Counted from the stretch's first letter, positions 8,768 to 18,348 are shown. The stretch is 64,000 bases of DNA from Pseudomonas sp. SCA2728.1_7 (GCF_018138145.1 NZ_CP073104.1:1984001-2048000); one strand, 5' to 3'. The notes: generated by a model not told the origin, from the letters alone. Program-made: numbers and translations.

Positions 8768-9940
8768 ATGATTTCTTCTGCTCGCTTGGGTGACAAGCAC
8801 GTCTGCCCATTGCCAGGTCACGGCACCACCCCCATTGCCTCCGCCAGCGGTGACGTAAACATCAACACGATGGGCTCTGCCCGTGTCGGTGATACCTGTG
8901 GATGTGGCGCCGTCATCACGACGGGTTTTCCCTCTATCCAAGTGAATGGCCGCCCTATGGCCCACTTGGGCAGTCCCACCAGCCATGGTGGAACGATCAT
9001 CACCGGATCAGGCGATGTCGGGGGGGGCTTTGTCATGGGAGATGCTGGTGGTGCAACAATCATCAACTTTATGGCGCTCGGGGCCTTCCGCCCCGATGGC
9101 TCCGTGGACGATGAGAAAATGGCGACCTTGTTGGCCGATCCAAAGCTCACTGAAAAGGCCACTGCTGCGAATGCTCTGGTAGCACCGAAGCCCGCAGCCA
9201 AGCCACCCGTCAAAAAGCCGGAAAAGAAATCCGAGCCAAAAGCTGAACCTGCTGTCTGTAAAGACCCTGACATGATGGAAAAGCTGGCGAGCTACATCGC
9301 GGCCGAGATGAACACCAACATCAATAGCCCAGCCGTTCGCCAGATGAAGGAATTGAACAGCTACGACGCCCATGCAAAAACCAAGGAATACATGGCGCAG
9401 CCCTTCTGGCTTCAACTCGGTCCAAAGCCTGATTTCTATAGTATGGCGCTTGGGATGAAAGCCAGAGCATTGGCCATTTGGACTGAGCGTGTCGGTCAAA
9501 ATCGTCCTTGGGACCACAAGCCGATCATCCGCAAGACCATCGGGGGCGTTTGGCACAAGCAAGGAAAGTACGAGTATTTCTATGACATTTGGTCGAACGT
9601 TCATTACGGCTATGTGGGCAGAGCTGGAGGTCTATCCGAGAGTGTGCTTCTGGATGGTGCCGGTGGTGAGCAAATCATTTCAGATGCCCTACGCAAAGCC
9701 CAAGAAGTCGTAACAAAGCCTAAAGAGCAATGGGAATTACCTGGCCCAAACCGCTCAGCCAATGTCGACGGTCTGAGGGCGTGGGATGATGCGCCCGATC
9801 GAATATCCATAAGCATCGGTGTGAATCTCTATCGCCAACATCCCAATGGAGGCATCACAGCCAAAATGATCATGGATCAAGTCCTTGCAGTGCCGCCTAA
9901 GGAATGGGGAAAAGGAATCAAATTACATGAATGCAAATAA
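8768..9940 (+). CDS. PAAR-domain effector with toxin_44-like C-terminal domain
   Basis: 390 residues. Residues 1-95 form a PAAR domain (ARLGDKHVCPLPGHG, a metal-binding-type C/H pattern, then GGTIITGSGDV), the cone that caps the VgrG spike of type VI secretion. Residues ~125-165 are a K/P/A-rich linker. From ~170 to the end is a toxin region with WDHKPIIRK, YDIWSNVHYGYVGRAGG, LLDGAGGEQ and a late DRISISIGV. These agree with the polymorphic toxin type 44 domain as I remember it, which was predicted to be an RNase. The gene overlaps its candidate immunity gene by 14 bases. That partner appears membrane-anchored and periplasmic, so the toxin's true compartment is open. Confidence 0.8.
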   Translation: MISSARLGDKHVCPLPGHGTTPIASASGDVNINTMGSARVGDTCGCGAVITTGFPSIQVNGRPMAHLGSPTSHGGTIITGSGDVGGGFVMGDAGGATIINFMALGAFRPDGSVDDEKMATLLADPKLTEKATAANALVAPKPAAKPPVKKPEKKSEPKAEPAVCKDPDMMEKLASYIAAEMNTNINSPAVRQMKELNSYDAHAKTKEYMAQPFWLQLGPKPDFYSMALGMKARALAIWTERVGQNRPWDHKPIIRKTIGGVWHKQGKYEYFYDIWSNVHYGYVGRAGGLSESVLLDGAGGEQIISDALRKAQEVVTKPKEQWELPGPNRSANVDGLRAWDDAPDRISISIGVNLYRQHPNGGITAKMIMDQVLAVPPKEWGKGIKLHECK

Positions 9941-10346
9941 AACCGGTCGGCGGTATGGGCGCTGGATCCTCCTGATACTCGTCGCCCTTCCAATCGCTTT
10001 TTGGTATTTCGGCTCCCCAGTCGTAGCAGTGAATTTTTCTCCGAACAGCGAGGGAGAATTTCACTACGTCTGGAACACTCAAGACAGGATTCATAGAGGC
10101 GATATCAAGCACGGTGGCTCGGCCGTTGAGTTCGGCTACCTATTCCCCGATGACGACTTTTTCATGATGTTCGATTGGTGGACTGATAAAGGTTTTCAGA
10201 GGTGCATCGACATCACCCCCAAATGGGGTCGAACCATTGACATCTATCTGGATGAAACAGGCAGGATCGATATCGCTAAAACAGGCCCGGACGTTATTTC
10301 TAGATTGAAGCAATGCACCGGCGAGCCTGACCCTTTCCGGTCATAG
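9927..10346 (+). CDS. Membrane-anchored candidate immunity protein for the PAAR toxin
   Basis: 139 residues from the ATG at 9927, with AAGGAA 11 bases upstream, inside the end of the toxin gene (14-base overlap). The N-terminus is basic and then has one hydrophobic helix (residues ~13-30, WILLILVALPIAFWYF). The rest is a soluble domain rich in aromatic residues (FGYLFPDDDFFMMFDWW) with two cysteines. The topology suggests an inner-membrane anchor with the domain in the periplasm. Position right after a PAAR toxin is the main evidence for immunity. I do not recognise a named Imm family. Confidence 0.65.
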   Translation: MNANKTGRRYGRWILLILVALPIAFWYFGSPVVAVNFSPNSEGEFHYVWNTQDRIHRGDIKHGGSAVEFGYLFPDDDFFMMFDWWTDKGFQRCIDITPKWGRTIDIYLDETGRIDIAKTGPDVISRLKQCTGEPDPFRS

Positions 10347-10398
10347 GTAAACTGTCTGCTTTCGAGCAACATCAAGTGGATCAAAGTGATCTTCGTAG

Positions 10399-10424
10399 AC
10401 GGGGCCGCCGTGCCCCGTTCTTTA
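10399..10424 (+). terminator. Probable Rho-independent terminator of the PAAR-toxin operon
   Basis: The stem ACGGGGC/GCCCCGT with a short loop is followed by TCTTTA, about 50 bases past the immunity stop codon. The T-run is weak. Confidence 0.55.
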
Positions 10425-10613
10425 TCGGAAATGCCAGTCACTTTTCTCTGCACCACCAGGACTGCGCATAAGCGCAGCCATCAATGTATTCGATGCCGCT
10501 GAGAACGAATCTTCCCTTAAATGCATTGAAGGGGAACGCTACTCATGAGTGTGGAAAATCAAAACTGAAATCCGTCGTAACGAATGACTTAACTCAGCAC
10601 AGGAGCGCATGTG

Positions 10614-10662
10614 CCGGATGGCGGATGGCGGATGGCGGATGGCGGATGGCGGATGGCGGATG
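10614..10662. repeat. Heptanucleotide tandem repeat (GCGGATG)n
   Basis: Six exact tandem copies of GCGGATG run from 10621 to 10662, preceded by one copy with a single change (CCGGATG). It is intergenic. Such a short-period array can change length by replication slippage. Confidence 0.95.
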
Positions 10663-10879
10663 GCGTTGATCCCGCGAAGGGATTATTCGTTCGCCTGCCG
10701 GATCAATATTCGATGTTTCCACTTCCATCGACAAGCTAGGAGGACTCTCCTAGCGCCATGGCATTTTTTAGAAAAGGTCAGTAGTGGGCGGCACAGATCC
10801 ACATTCGTGCGATAGCAATCATAGGCAGGTCTGTCCCAAATTTGGTCCAATATCGCCTTTTGCCAGACGCCAAAAACCA

Positions 10880-10918
10880 CAAACCCCCGACTTTCTCTAG
10901 GAAAATCAGGGGTTTGCG
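10880..10918 (-). terminator. Terminator downstream of tRNA-Ser
   Basis: On the minus strand, an AAACCCC arm pairs with GGGGGTTT across an A/T-rich loop, starting about a dozen bases after the tRNA 3' end. Confidence 0.65.
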
Positions 10919-10929
10919 TTTACTGAATG

Positions 10930-11019
10930 TGGCGGTGAAGGAGAGATTCGAACTCTCGATACAGTTTCCTGTATACACACTTTCCAGGCGTGCTCCTTAA
11001 GCCACTCGGACACTTCACC
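10930..11019 (-). tRNA. tRNA-Ser(GGA)
   Basis: 90 bases on the minus strand. The acceptor stem GGTGAAG pairs with CTTCACC, with discriminator G and an encoded CCA end. The anticodon loop reads CTGGAAA (anticodon GGA). The long variable arm is typical of class II serine tRNAs, and the T-loop GTTCGAATC is intact. The terminator lies just downstream. Confidence 0.95.
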
Positions 11020-11314
11020 GTATCTCTTCAAACATGTTCTGTCTGTCGAGGCGCGCTAATGTAGTCGAAAGCTTTTGCGATGGCAAACTTTTTTTTAGAA
11101 TTTTCATGCGGTTAAGAGAAAAAGTCGTTTTTCCCGCTGGCAGGCCATGGCAAACCGGCCAATCTTCGGTGGGCGCGGCCCTTCTATATAGAAGCGAAAT
11201 GCCTCGCTGCGCCGGGCGGGCAGGAAAACGGTGACTGGCGGGTCAGTCACGGCGCTTTACCTGGCCTGCGGCGGTGGGTAACGTCTGCCGATCTTTCTTA
11301 CAAGGAATAGCGTC

Positions 11315-12004
11315 ATGAGTGAGTTGATTTCCTACCACCTCGAAGACGGTATCGCGACCCTGACCTTGAGCAACGGCAAGGTCAATGCCATTTCTCCGGA
11401 CGTGATTGCGGCATTCAACGCGGCGCTGGATCAGGCGGTGACGGATCGTGCCATCGTGATCATTACCGGTCAGCCCGGAATTTTGTCCGGCGGCTATGAC
11501 CTTAAGGTGATGACAGCCGGCCCTAAAGAAGCGGTAGCGTTGGTGACTGCCGGTTCGACGTTGGCGCGTCGTCTGCTCTCTCACCCGTTCCCGGTGATCG
11601 TCGCTTGCCCGGGTCATGCCGTGGCCAAGGGCGCGTTTATTCTGTTGTCTGCCGATTACCGCATCGGTGTTGATGGCCCGTTCAGCATCGGTCTGAACGA
11701 AGTGCAGATCGGTATGACCATGCACCACGCCGGTATCGAGCTGGCGCGTGATCGTCTGCGTCGCTCGGCGTTTCACCGCTCGGTGATCAACGGCGAGATG
11801 TTCGATCCGAAAAGCGCCGTGGATGCCGGTTTTCTCGACAAGGTGGTTTCCGCCGAAGAGCTGCAAGGTGCCGCCCTCGCCGCTGCGCGTCAGTTGAAAA
11901 AGATCAATATGCTCGCGCACAAGAACACCAAGTTGAAAGTCCGTAAGGCACTGTTGGAAGCGCTGGATAACGCGATCATCCAGGATCAGGAGCATCTGGG
12001 TTAA
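11315..12004 (+). CDS. Crotonase/enoyl-CoA hydratase-family protein
   Basis: 229 residues from an ATG with AAGGAA upstream. It has the crotonase core: LTLSNGKVNAIS near the N-terminus, the first oxyanion-hole segment GGYDL, and the second around GHAVAKGAFILLSADYRI. The glutamates that act in classical enoyl-CoA hydratase are not obvious (the region reads VQIGMTMHHAGIEL), so hydratase activity is uncertain; isomerase, hydrolase or another acyl-CoA reaction is possible. It is shorter than the usual ~260 residues because the C-terminal tail is reduced. It is a single gene with its own terminator. Confidence 0.85.
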   Translation: MSELISYHLEDGIATLTLSNGKVNAISPDVIAAFNAALDQAVTDRAIVIITGQPGILSGGYDLKVMTAGPKEAVALVTAGSTLARRLLSHPFPVIVACPGHAVAKGAFILLSADYRIGVDGPFSIGLNEVQIGMTMHHAGIELARDRLRRSAFHRSVINGEMFDPKSAVDAGFLDKVVSAEELQGAALAAARQLKKINMLAHKNTKLKVRKALLEALDNAIIQDQEHLG

Positions 12005-12026
12005 GCCTGGATTCAAGAACGTAACG

Positions 12027-12058
12027 AAAAGCCCGACCGTCGTGTCGGGCTTTTTCTT
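12027..12058 (+). terminator. Rho-independent terminator after the crotonase gene
   Basis: The hairpin AAAAGCCCGAC/GTCGGGCTTTTT lies 23 bases past the stop codon. Confidence 0.9.
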
Positions 12059-12221
12059 GCACGCCCGGTTTAAAAAGCTGCAAGAGCTCTAGGACAGGTC
12101 TGACCCGCGATTCGGAAACATGCGCTTAAACATCGGCTATCTCCCGACTCTATAGTGGCAATTGCCGAAAACAGTGCACATCCGTACACTGCGCCACCTT
12201 TTGTCCCGGTGGGGCCTGAAA

Positions 12222-12944
12222 ATGCTGTTCGTGTTTCGTATGTTATTGATGGGCCTGCACTTTATTCTGGCCGGCGTGCTCGGGGTGATTCTCGGGATCT
12301 GCCGCCCGTTCAATCCGGACAACAGCCGGCTGTGCGCCCGCCTCTACGCGCTACCAGCGATGTGTATTTTGCGTTTACGGGTGAAATCCGATGTCAGCGG
12401 TTTGCTGAACAAACCCGACAGTTGCGTGATCATCGCCAACCATCAGTCCAACTATGACTTGTTCGTTTTCGGCAACGTCGTGCCGCGCCGTACCGTGTGC
12501 ATCGGCAAGAAGAGCCTCAAGTGGGTGCCACTGTTCGGACAACTGTTCTGGCTGGCCGGCAATGTGTTGATCGACCGTGGCAATGCGCACAAGGCACGCC
12601 AGTCGATGCTGACCACCACCAATACCTTGCAGAACGAAGACACCTCGATCTGGGTGTTCCCGGAAGGCACGCGCAACCTCGGCGAAGAATTGCTGCCCTT
12701 CAAGAAAGGCGCGTTCCAGATGGCGATTGCCGCTGGTGTACCGATCGTTCCGGTTTGCGTGAGCAGTTACATCAAGCATATGCGTCTGAATCGCTGGCGC
12801 AGCGGAAAAATTCTCATACGCTCGCTGCCGGCGATTCCTACAGCCGGATTGACCATGGATGACATGCCCATGCTCATCAATCAGTGCCGCGAACAGATGC
12901 GCGAGTGCATTGAGTCGATGGATCGGCAACTGCAAGCCGCCTGA
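12222..12944 (+). CDS. 1-acyl-sn-glycerol-3-phosphate acyltransferase (PlsC family)
   Basis: 240 residues from the ATG at 12222; an upstream TTG at 12162 would add 20 residues without a clear ribosome site. The N-terminus has one or two hydrophobic helices (MLFVFRMLLMGLHFILAGVL) that anchor it to the inner membrane. The acyltransferase block I motif is NHQSNYD (HX4D catalytic pair), block III is FPEGTRN and block IV is VPIVPVCVSS. The enzyme transfers an acyl chain to lysophosphatidic acid in phospholipid synthesis. Pseudomonads carry several PlsC paralogues, so this may be a secondary, acyl-chain-specific copy. Confidence 0.9.
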   Translation: MLFVFRMLLMGLHFILAGVLGVILGICRPFNPDNSRLCARLYALPAMCILRLRVKSDVSGLLNKPDSCVIIANHQSNYDLFVFGNVVPRRTVCIGKKSLKWVPLFGQLFWLAGNVLIDRGNAHKARQSMLTTTNTLQNEDTSIWVFPEGTRNLGEELLPFKKGAFQMAIAAGVPIVPVCVSSYIKHMRLNRWRSGKILIRSLPAIPTAGLTMDDMPMLINQCREQMRECIESMDRQLQAA

Positions 12945-12950
12945 AAAGAC

Positions 12951-12976
12951 AACCCGCCCTGTGCGGGTTTTCTTTT
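12951..12976 (+). terminator. Rho-independent terminator after the acyltransferase gene
   Basis: The hairpin AACCCGC/GCGGGTT followed by TTCTTTT lies just past the stop codon. Confidence 0.85.
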
Positions 12977-13078
12977 GCCCGGTGAACTGTACAGATTTCA
13001 CTGACTCTCAAGCAGCGACACGGCTAAGCTAAAGCCTTGTATTCCCTGCCACCTGCCAAGAAGAAGTGAATCACCACC

Positions 13079-14050
13079 ATGGGTCGAGTTGTTGCTGCTG
13101 CGGTGTACAGCGCAGGCAAGAAAGTCACCAATATTACCCTCGACGAAGGCGCTGCCTGGGCCGCGAAAACCGGTCACTTTGTCTGGATCGGTCTGGAAGA
13201 ACCGGACGCACAGGAACTGTCCAACCTGCAACGTCAGTTCAACCTGCACGAACTGGCCATTGAAGATGCCCTGGAAAAACACAGCCGACCGAAGCTGGAA
13301 ACCTTTGGCGACGCTCTGTTTATCGTCACCTATTCGCCCATCCGCGAACACGGCGTTCTGCAGTTCATCGAAACGCACATCTTCGCCGGCAAGGGCTACA
13401 TCATCACCGCGCGTAACGGCCACTCGGCGTCCTACGCCCATGTCCGCCAACGCTGTGAGGCGCGTCCGCTGCTGCTGGAGCATGGGGAAGATTTCGTACT
13501 GTATGCGTTGCTCGATTTCGTCATCGAGAACTACCAGCCGGTCGGTGAAGCGATCCATGCCGAAATCGATGAACTGGAGCGCAACGTGTTGTGTAGCGCG
13601 TTGAATGAACGTGACATTCAGAAGCTGCATGGCTTGCGCCGCGATGTCGTGCGCCTGCGCCGGTACGCGGCGCCGATGGTAGAGATTGGCGAGGAACTGC
13701 AGAAACTGAGTTTCCCGTTTATCGACAAGAACATGCGCCCATACTTCCGCGATGTGCAGATCCACGTAACGCGGCAGATGGAAGACCTGAGCACTTTGGC
13801 CGACATCGCCAGCCAGACCATCGAGATCGGTGTGTTGCTCGAGGCTTCACGGCAAAGCGTGGTGCAGCGCAAGTTTGCTGCCTGGGCGGCAATCCTGGCG
13901 TTTCCGACGGCGGTGGCGGGGATTTACGGGATGAACTTCCAGAACATGCCGGAGTTGAGCTGGCACTACGGTTACTTCGGGGTGCTGGGGTTTATTGCGG
14001 TGGGGTGTGTGAGTTTGTGGGCGAGCTTCAAGAAGTCCGGGTGGTTGTAG
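13079..14050 (+). CDS. CorA-family magnesium/cobalt transporter
   Basis: 323 residues. The large N-terminal cytoplasmic domain is followed by a long helix region (NERDIQKLHGLRRDVVRLRR) and two C-terminal membrane helices. The first ends in the signature YGMN (AGIYGMNFQNMPEL) that forms the pore selectivity filter. The acidic tip loop after GMN is short. The protein would form a homopentameric inner-membrane channel for Mg2+ and possibly Co2+ or Zn2+. It is a single gene, followed immediately by a REP pair. Confidence 0.9.
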   Translation: MGRVVAAAVYSAGKKVTNITLDEGAAWAAKTGHFVWIGLEEPDAQELSNLQRQFNLHELAIEDALEKHSRPKLETFGDALFIVTYSPIREHGVLQFIETHIFAGKGYIITARNGHSASYAHVRQRCEARPLLLEHGEDFVLYALLDFVIENYQPVGEAIHAEIDELERNVLCSALNERDIQKLHGLRRDVVRLRRYAAPMVEIGEELQKLSFPFIDKNMRPYFRDVQIHVTRQMEDLSTLADIASQTIEIGVLLEASRQSVVQRKFAAWAAILAFPTAVAGIYGMNFQNMPELSWHYGYFGVLGFIAVGCVSLWASFKKSGWL

Positions 14051-14073
14051 CGCAGACCGAGTTGTCTGGAACA

Positions 14074-14149
14074 TTCGCGAGCAGGCTCGCCCCCACATTG
14101 ATCGGTGGCGCACCGAAAATCCAATGTGGGAGCGAGCCTGCTCGCGAAG
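14074..14149. repeat. REP pair (inverted palindromic repeats)
   Basis: Two facing copies of the TTCGCGAGCAGGCTCGCnCCCAC element are separated by about 30 bases, between convergent genes. This is the P. fluorescens-type REP; the left copy has one C instead of T. Confidence 0.9.
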
Positions 14150-14158
14150 CTTTTGGCC

Positions 14159-14881
14159 TTAGACAGTTTCTGGCTTATGCGCCACAAACCGCATCATCCA
14201 TTCCGCGACTGTCGCACCATGGTGTTCCTGCTCGAGACTGGCCACACCTTTGCTGTAGATCTGCGAACCCAACGCTTCCTGACGCAGATCGAGCAGCGCC
14301 CGCGAGTAATCGTGAATGAACTCCGGGTGGCCCTGGAAGCACAACACCTGATCGTTGATGTGATAGGCCGCAAACGGGCAAAAATCACTGGAAGCAATCA
14401 CCGTGGCGTTTTCCGGGAGCGCTGTGACCTGATCCTGGTGGCTGATCAGCAGCGTCAGTTCCTCACGTACCGGACTCATCCACGGCGCCTTGGCCGCCAG
14501 TTTGTAGTTGTGAGTGCCGACGCCCCAACCCTGCGTCGCACGCTCGCTCTTGCCGCCGAGCAGCAGCGCCAGCAGTTGATGGCCGAAGCACACGCCGAGC
14601 AGTTTGTCGCCACGCTCGTAACGAGTCAGCAGGTATTCCTTCAGGGTCTGGATCCACGGATCAGTACCGAACGAGTCAGCCTTGCTGCCGGTGACCAGGT
14701 ACGCGTCGAAGGTTTGCTCGTCGCTCGGGTATTCGCCCTGCATCACGTTGTAGACAGTGAACTCGGCGGCAATCGGTTGCTGCGAGAACAGGCGCTGGAA
14801 CATCTGCCCGTAACCCTGATATTGATCGACCAGTTCCGGACGCAGGATGTCGGTTTCCAGTATGCAGATGCGTAGCGACAT
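14159..14881 (-). CDS. Type 1 glutamine amidotransferase
   Basis: 240 residues from the ATG at 14881 (MSLRICILETD). The nucleophilic cysteine is in GVCFGHQLLA and the His-Glu of the triad is in QGHPEF. The stretch CFGHQ and the overall length fit stand-alone GMP-synthase-like class I amidotransferases. Such proteins hydrolyse gamma-glutamyl bonds and can pass ammonia to a partner; no synthetase partner is next to it. It lies 91 bases downstream of the beta-oxidation pair on the same strand and could be co-transcribed. Substrate is unknown. Confidence 0.85.
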   Translation of the reverse strand: MSLRICILETDILRPELVDQYQGYGQMFQRLFSQQPIAAEFTVYNVMQGEYPSDEQTFDAYLVTGSKADSFGTDPWIQTLKEYLLTRYERGDKLLGVCFGHQLLALLLGGKSERATQGWGVGTHNYKLAAKAPWMSPVREELTLLISHQDQVTALPENATVIASSDFCPFAAYHINDQVLCFQGHPEFIHDYSRALLDLRQEALGSQIYSKGVASLEQEHHGATVAEWMMRFVAHKPETV

Positions 14882-14972
14882 AAAAAATACCTGACACGTG
14901 ATGGGAATAATGAACACCCCAGAGCCTGCCTTGAAACGCCCCGGCAAGGCAAGCCCCGGAATGCGCGTTCCC

Positions 14973-17118
14973 TTAGAACATTTGACCTTTCGCTGCTTTA
15001 TCCAGCAGCAACGCGGGAGGCGCAAAACGCTCCCCATACTGCTCAGCCAGATATTGCGCGCGGGCGACGAAATCCTTCACCCCGTATTGATTGATGAACT
15101 GCAACGCACCGCCCGTCCACGCTGCAAAACCGATTCCGAAGATCGAGCCGACGTTAGCGTCCGCCGTCGAAGTCAGCACACCCTCCTCCAGACAGCGCAC
15201 GGTTTCAATGGCTTGTACAAATAACAGCCGATCACGCACATCCTTGGGCGAAATCTGCCCATCGGCTCTCTCGAATCGCGTCTTCAGTTCGGGCCACAAA
15301 TGTTTCTGTGCACCGCTTGGGTAATCGTAAAAACCGCCACCCGCCGCTTTGCCCGGACGCTTGTATTCGTTAAGCAGCAAGTCAATCACGGCGAAGGCCG
15401 GGTGCTCAATCAGCGGTTTCCCTTCTGCCTGTAGGTCCTTGGCAGTTTGCTGACGGATATGGCTCATCAGGCTGAGGGAAACTTCGTCAGAGATCGCCAG
15501 AGGCCCGACCGGCATCCCGGCCTTGCGCGCTTCGGTCTCGATCATCGGTGCGCTCACGCCTTCGCCGAGCATGGCGATGCCTTCGTTGGTGAACGTGCCG
15601 AATACCCGCGAGGTAAAGAAGCCGCGACTGTCGTTGACCACGATTGGCGTCTTCTTGATTTGCAGAACGAAATCAAAACCTCGGGCGAGGGTTTCGTCAC
15701 TGGTCTGCGCGCCTTTGATGATTTCCACCAGAGGCATTTTTTTCCACCGGACTGAAGAAATGCAGTCCGATGAACTTGCCAGGATCAGGCACCGCCGTCG
15801 CCAGCCCCGTGATCGGCAGCGTCGAGGTATTCGACGCGATCACGGCTTCGGCACCCACCACCCGCTGGGCTGAAGAAGAGACTTTGGCCTTGAGATCGCG
15901 ATCTTCAAATACCGCCTCGATGATCAGATCGCAACCCGCGAGGTCGGCATCACTTTCGGACGGTTTGATCCGCGCCAACACCTCATCACGCTTCGCAGCA
16001 TCCATCTGTCCACGAGCGACTTTCTTGTCCAGCAACGCCGCAGAATGTGCTTTGCCTTTGTCGGCGGCAGCCAGATTGACGTCCTTGAGCACCACTTCAA
16101 TACCCGCAGAAGCGCTGACAAAGGCAATCCCTGCGCCCATCATCCCGGCGCCGAGCACGCCGACCTTCTGCGTCTTATAAGGCGCAAAGCCCTGCGGCCG
16201 CGAACCTCCGGCGTTGATCTCATTGAGTTGAAACCAGAACGTGCCGATGAGGTTTTTCGAGATCTGCCCGGTGGTCAGTTCAGTGAAGTAACGGGTTTCG
16301 ATCAGATGTGCAGTGTCGAAATCGACCTGAGCGCCCTCGACTGCCGCGCAGAGGATTTTCTCCGGCGCCGGCATTGTCCCTTGGGTCTTACTGCGCAGAA
16401 TCGACGGCGCAATCGCCAGCATCTGCGCGACTTTCGGGTTCGACGGCGTGCCGCCCGGAATCTGATAACCCTTCACATCCCAGCGCTGCACTGCCGTCGG
16501 ATTGGCAACGATCCAGGCGCGCGCCTTGGCCAGCAATTCATCGCGGTTTGCCGCCAGTTCATCAATCAAACCCGCCTGCAACGCCTGTTGCGGACGCACC
16601 TTTTTACCTTCAAGCAAATACGGCAGCGCTTTCTCGATGCCGAGCATGCGCACCATCCGTACTACTCCGCCACCGCCCGGCAACAGGCCAAGGGTCACTT
16701 CCGGCAGACCGAGTTGCACCGCCGCATCATCCAAAGCCACGCGATGATGACAGGCGAGGCAGATTTCCCAACCGCCGCCCAGCGCCGCGCCGTTGATCGC
16801 CGCGACCACCGGTTTGCCGAGGGTTTCCAGAGTGCGCAATTGCCCCTTGAGGGTCAGCACCATGTCGTAGAAGGCTTTGGCTTCTGGCTTGCCGACCTTG
16901 ATCAACTCATTCAGGTCGCCGCCGGCAAAGAAGGTTTTCTTCGCCGAGGTGATGATGACCCCGGCAATGTGGTCTTTTTCCGCCACCAGCCGGGCGACAC
17001 ACGCGGCCATGGCCTCGCGGTACACAGCGTTCATGGTGTTGGCGCTCTGGCCCGGCATGTCGATGGTCAGCACGACGATAGCGTCCTGGCCTTTTTCGTA
17101 ACGAATGGCTTCGCTCAT
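14973..17118 (-). pseudogene. 3-hydroxyacyl-CoA dehydrogenase/enoyl-CoA hydratase fusion (FadJ-like), frameshifted
   Basis: Two adjacent ORFs on the minus strand together encode one protein of about 714 residues. The first (17118 down to 15697) has the enoyl-CoA hydratase domain (AGGDLNEL, GAALGGGWEICLACHHR, PEVTLGLLPGGGG) and the start of the NAD-binding domain (GVLGAGMMGAGIAF). The second (15737 to 14973) carries the rest (VNDSRGFFTSRVFGTF). They break at HFFSPVEK/MPLVEI, where the minus strand has seven A (15737-15743) and six would restore the frame. So it is a one-base insertion in a homopolymer: a true mutation, a phase-variable site or a sequencing error. The intact enzyme would do two steps of beta-oxidation with the thiolase encoded just upstream. 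Confidence 0.9.
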
Positions 17119-17142
17119 AACAAGATTCCTTGGATTCGGGGC

Positions 17143-18348
17143 TCAGAGGCGTTCGATGATGGTGGCAATGCCCATGCCGCCGCCGACGCACAGCGTCGCC
17201 AGGCCATAGCGCAGGCGCCGCACTTCCAGCTCATCGAGCAAGGTGCCGAGGATCGCGCAACCGGTCGCGCCCAGCGGGTGGCCCATGGCGATGGAGCCGC
17301 CGTTGACATTGACCTTGTCGGGGTCGACGGCCATGTCCTTGATGAACTTCAGCACCACCGAAGCAAACGCTTCATTGACCTCGAACAGGTCGATGTCTTC
17401 AACGCGCAACCCGGCCTTGGCCAGTGCCTTGCGCGTTGCCGGCGCAGGGCCGGTGAGCATGATGGTCGGGTCGGTGCTGGTAACCGCTGTGGCGACAATG
17501 CGCGCCCGAGGTTGCAAGCCCAGCGTCCGCCCTTTGGCTTCGGAGCCGATCAGCATCAGCGCCGCACCGTCGACGATCCCGGAACTGTTACCCGGTGTGT
17601 GCACGTGATTGATTCGCTCGACATGGCTGTAGACCCGCAACGCCGTGGCGTCGAAACCCATCTGCCCGATCATTTCGAAACTCGGCTTGAGCTTGCCCAA
17701 GCCTTCCAGAGTCGACTCGGCACGAATGAACTCATCGTGATCGAGCAGGATGATGCCGTTCTGGTCCTGCACCGGCACCAGCGACTTGTTGAACGAGCCG
17801 TCAGCCCGCGCCCGTGCGGCTTTCTGTTGCGAGTGCAAGGCGTAGGCATCGACGTCCTGACGGCTGAAGCCTTCCAGCGTGGCGATAAGGTCCGCGCCAA
17901 CACCTTGCGGAGTGAAATGACTGTGCAGGTTGGTTTGCGGGTCCAGCGCCCAGGCGCCGCCATCGCTGCCCATCGGCACCCGCGACATCGACTCGACACC
18001 ACCGACCACCACCAGGTCTTCGAAGCCCGAACGCACTTTCATTGCGCCGAGGTTGACCGCTTCCAGTCCCGAAGCACAGAAACGGTTGATCTGCACGCCC
18101 GCAACGCTGACGTCCCAATCGGCCACTTGCGCGGCGGTTTTGGCGATGTCCGAGCCTTGATCGCCAATCGGCGTGACGCAGCCGACCACCACGTCATCGA
18201 CCTGACTGGTGTCCAGCGCGTTACGCGCTTGCAGCGCGGTCAGCAGACCGGCCAGCAGATTCACCGGTTTGACGCTGTGCAGAGCGCCATCGGCCTTGCC
18301 TCTGCCACGGGGCGTGCGTAGCGCATCGAATATCAAAGCTTGGGTCAT
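17143..18348 (-). CDS. Acetyl-CoA C-acyltransferase (thiolase)
   Basis: 401 residues from the ATG at 18348 ([15 protein letters not shown]), with a GAGGA site upstream. The acyl-accepting cysteine is in [15 protein letters not shown]. The C-terminal signature [17 protein letters not shown] holds the catalytic histidine and CVGGGMG holds the second active cysteine. The enzyme performs thiolytic cleavage of 3-ketoacyl-CoA. Only 24 bases separate it from the FadJ-like gene downstream, so the two form a beta-oxidation operon. This arrangement (thiolase first) resembles accessory fatty-acid-oxidation operons rather than fadBA, where the alpha subunit comes first. Confidence 0.92.
   Translation of the reverse strand: MTQALIFDALRTPRGRGKADGALHSVKPVNLLAGLLTALQARNALDTSQVDDVVVGCVTPIGDQGSDIAKTAAQVADWDVSVAGVQINRFCASGLEAVNLGAMKVRSGFEDLVVVGGVESMSRVPMGSDGGAWALDPQTNLHSHFTPQGVGADLIATLEGFSRQDVDAYALHSQQKAARARADGSFNKSLVPVQDQNGIILLDHDEFIRAESTLEGLGKLKPSFEMIGQMGFDATALRVYSHVERINHVHTPGNSSGIVDGAALMLIGSEAKGRTLGLQPRARIVATAVTSTDPTIMLTGPAPATRKALAKAGLRVEDIDLFEVNEAFASVVLKFIKDMAVDPDKVNVNGGSIAMGHPLGATGCAILGTLLDELEVRRLRYGLATLCVGGGMGIATIIERL

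Larger units (their letters stand above)
10347..10929. other. Long intergenic region between toxin operon and tRNA-Ser
   Basis: About 580 bases without a credible gene. It holds the weak terminator after the toxin operon, the heptanucleotide repeat at 10614-10662, and the tRNA terminator near its right end. Short ORFs across the repeat are products of its GC-rich period. Confidence 0.5.

Noticed and set aside
10484..10815. Short ORFs over the heptanucleotide repeat
   Set aside because: Repetitive WRMADGG translation from a non-coding repeat, no ribosome site.
15697..15743. Programmed ribosomal frameshift in the FadJ-like gene
   Set aside because: The break needs a +1 shift at an A-run in a family where this is not known, and related proteins are in one frame; mutation or read error is more likely.
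16045..18321. 758-residue plus-strand ORF across the thiolase and FadJ-like genes
   Set aside because: The minus strand encodes clear enzyme motifs in the same DNA; the plus frame reads as arginine/histidine-rich noise.
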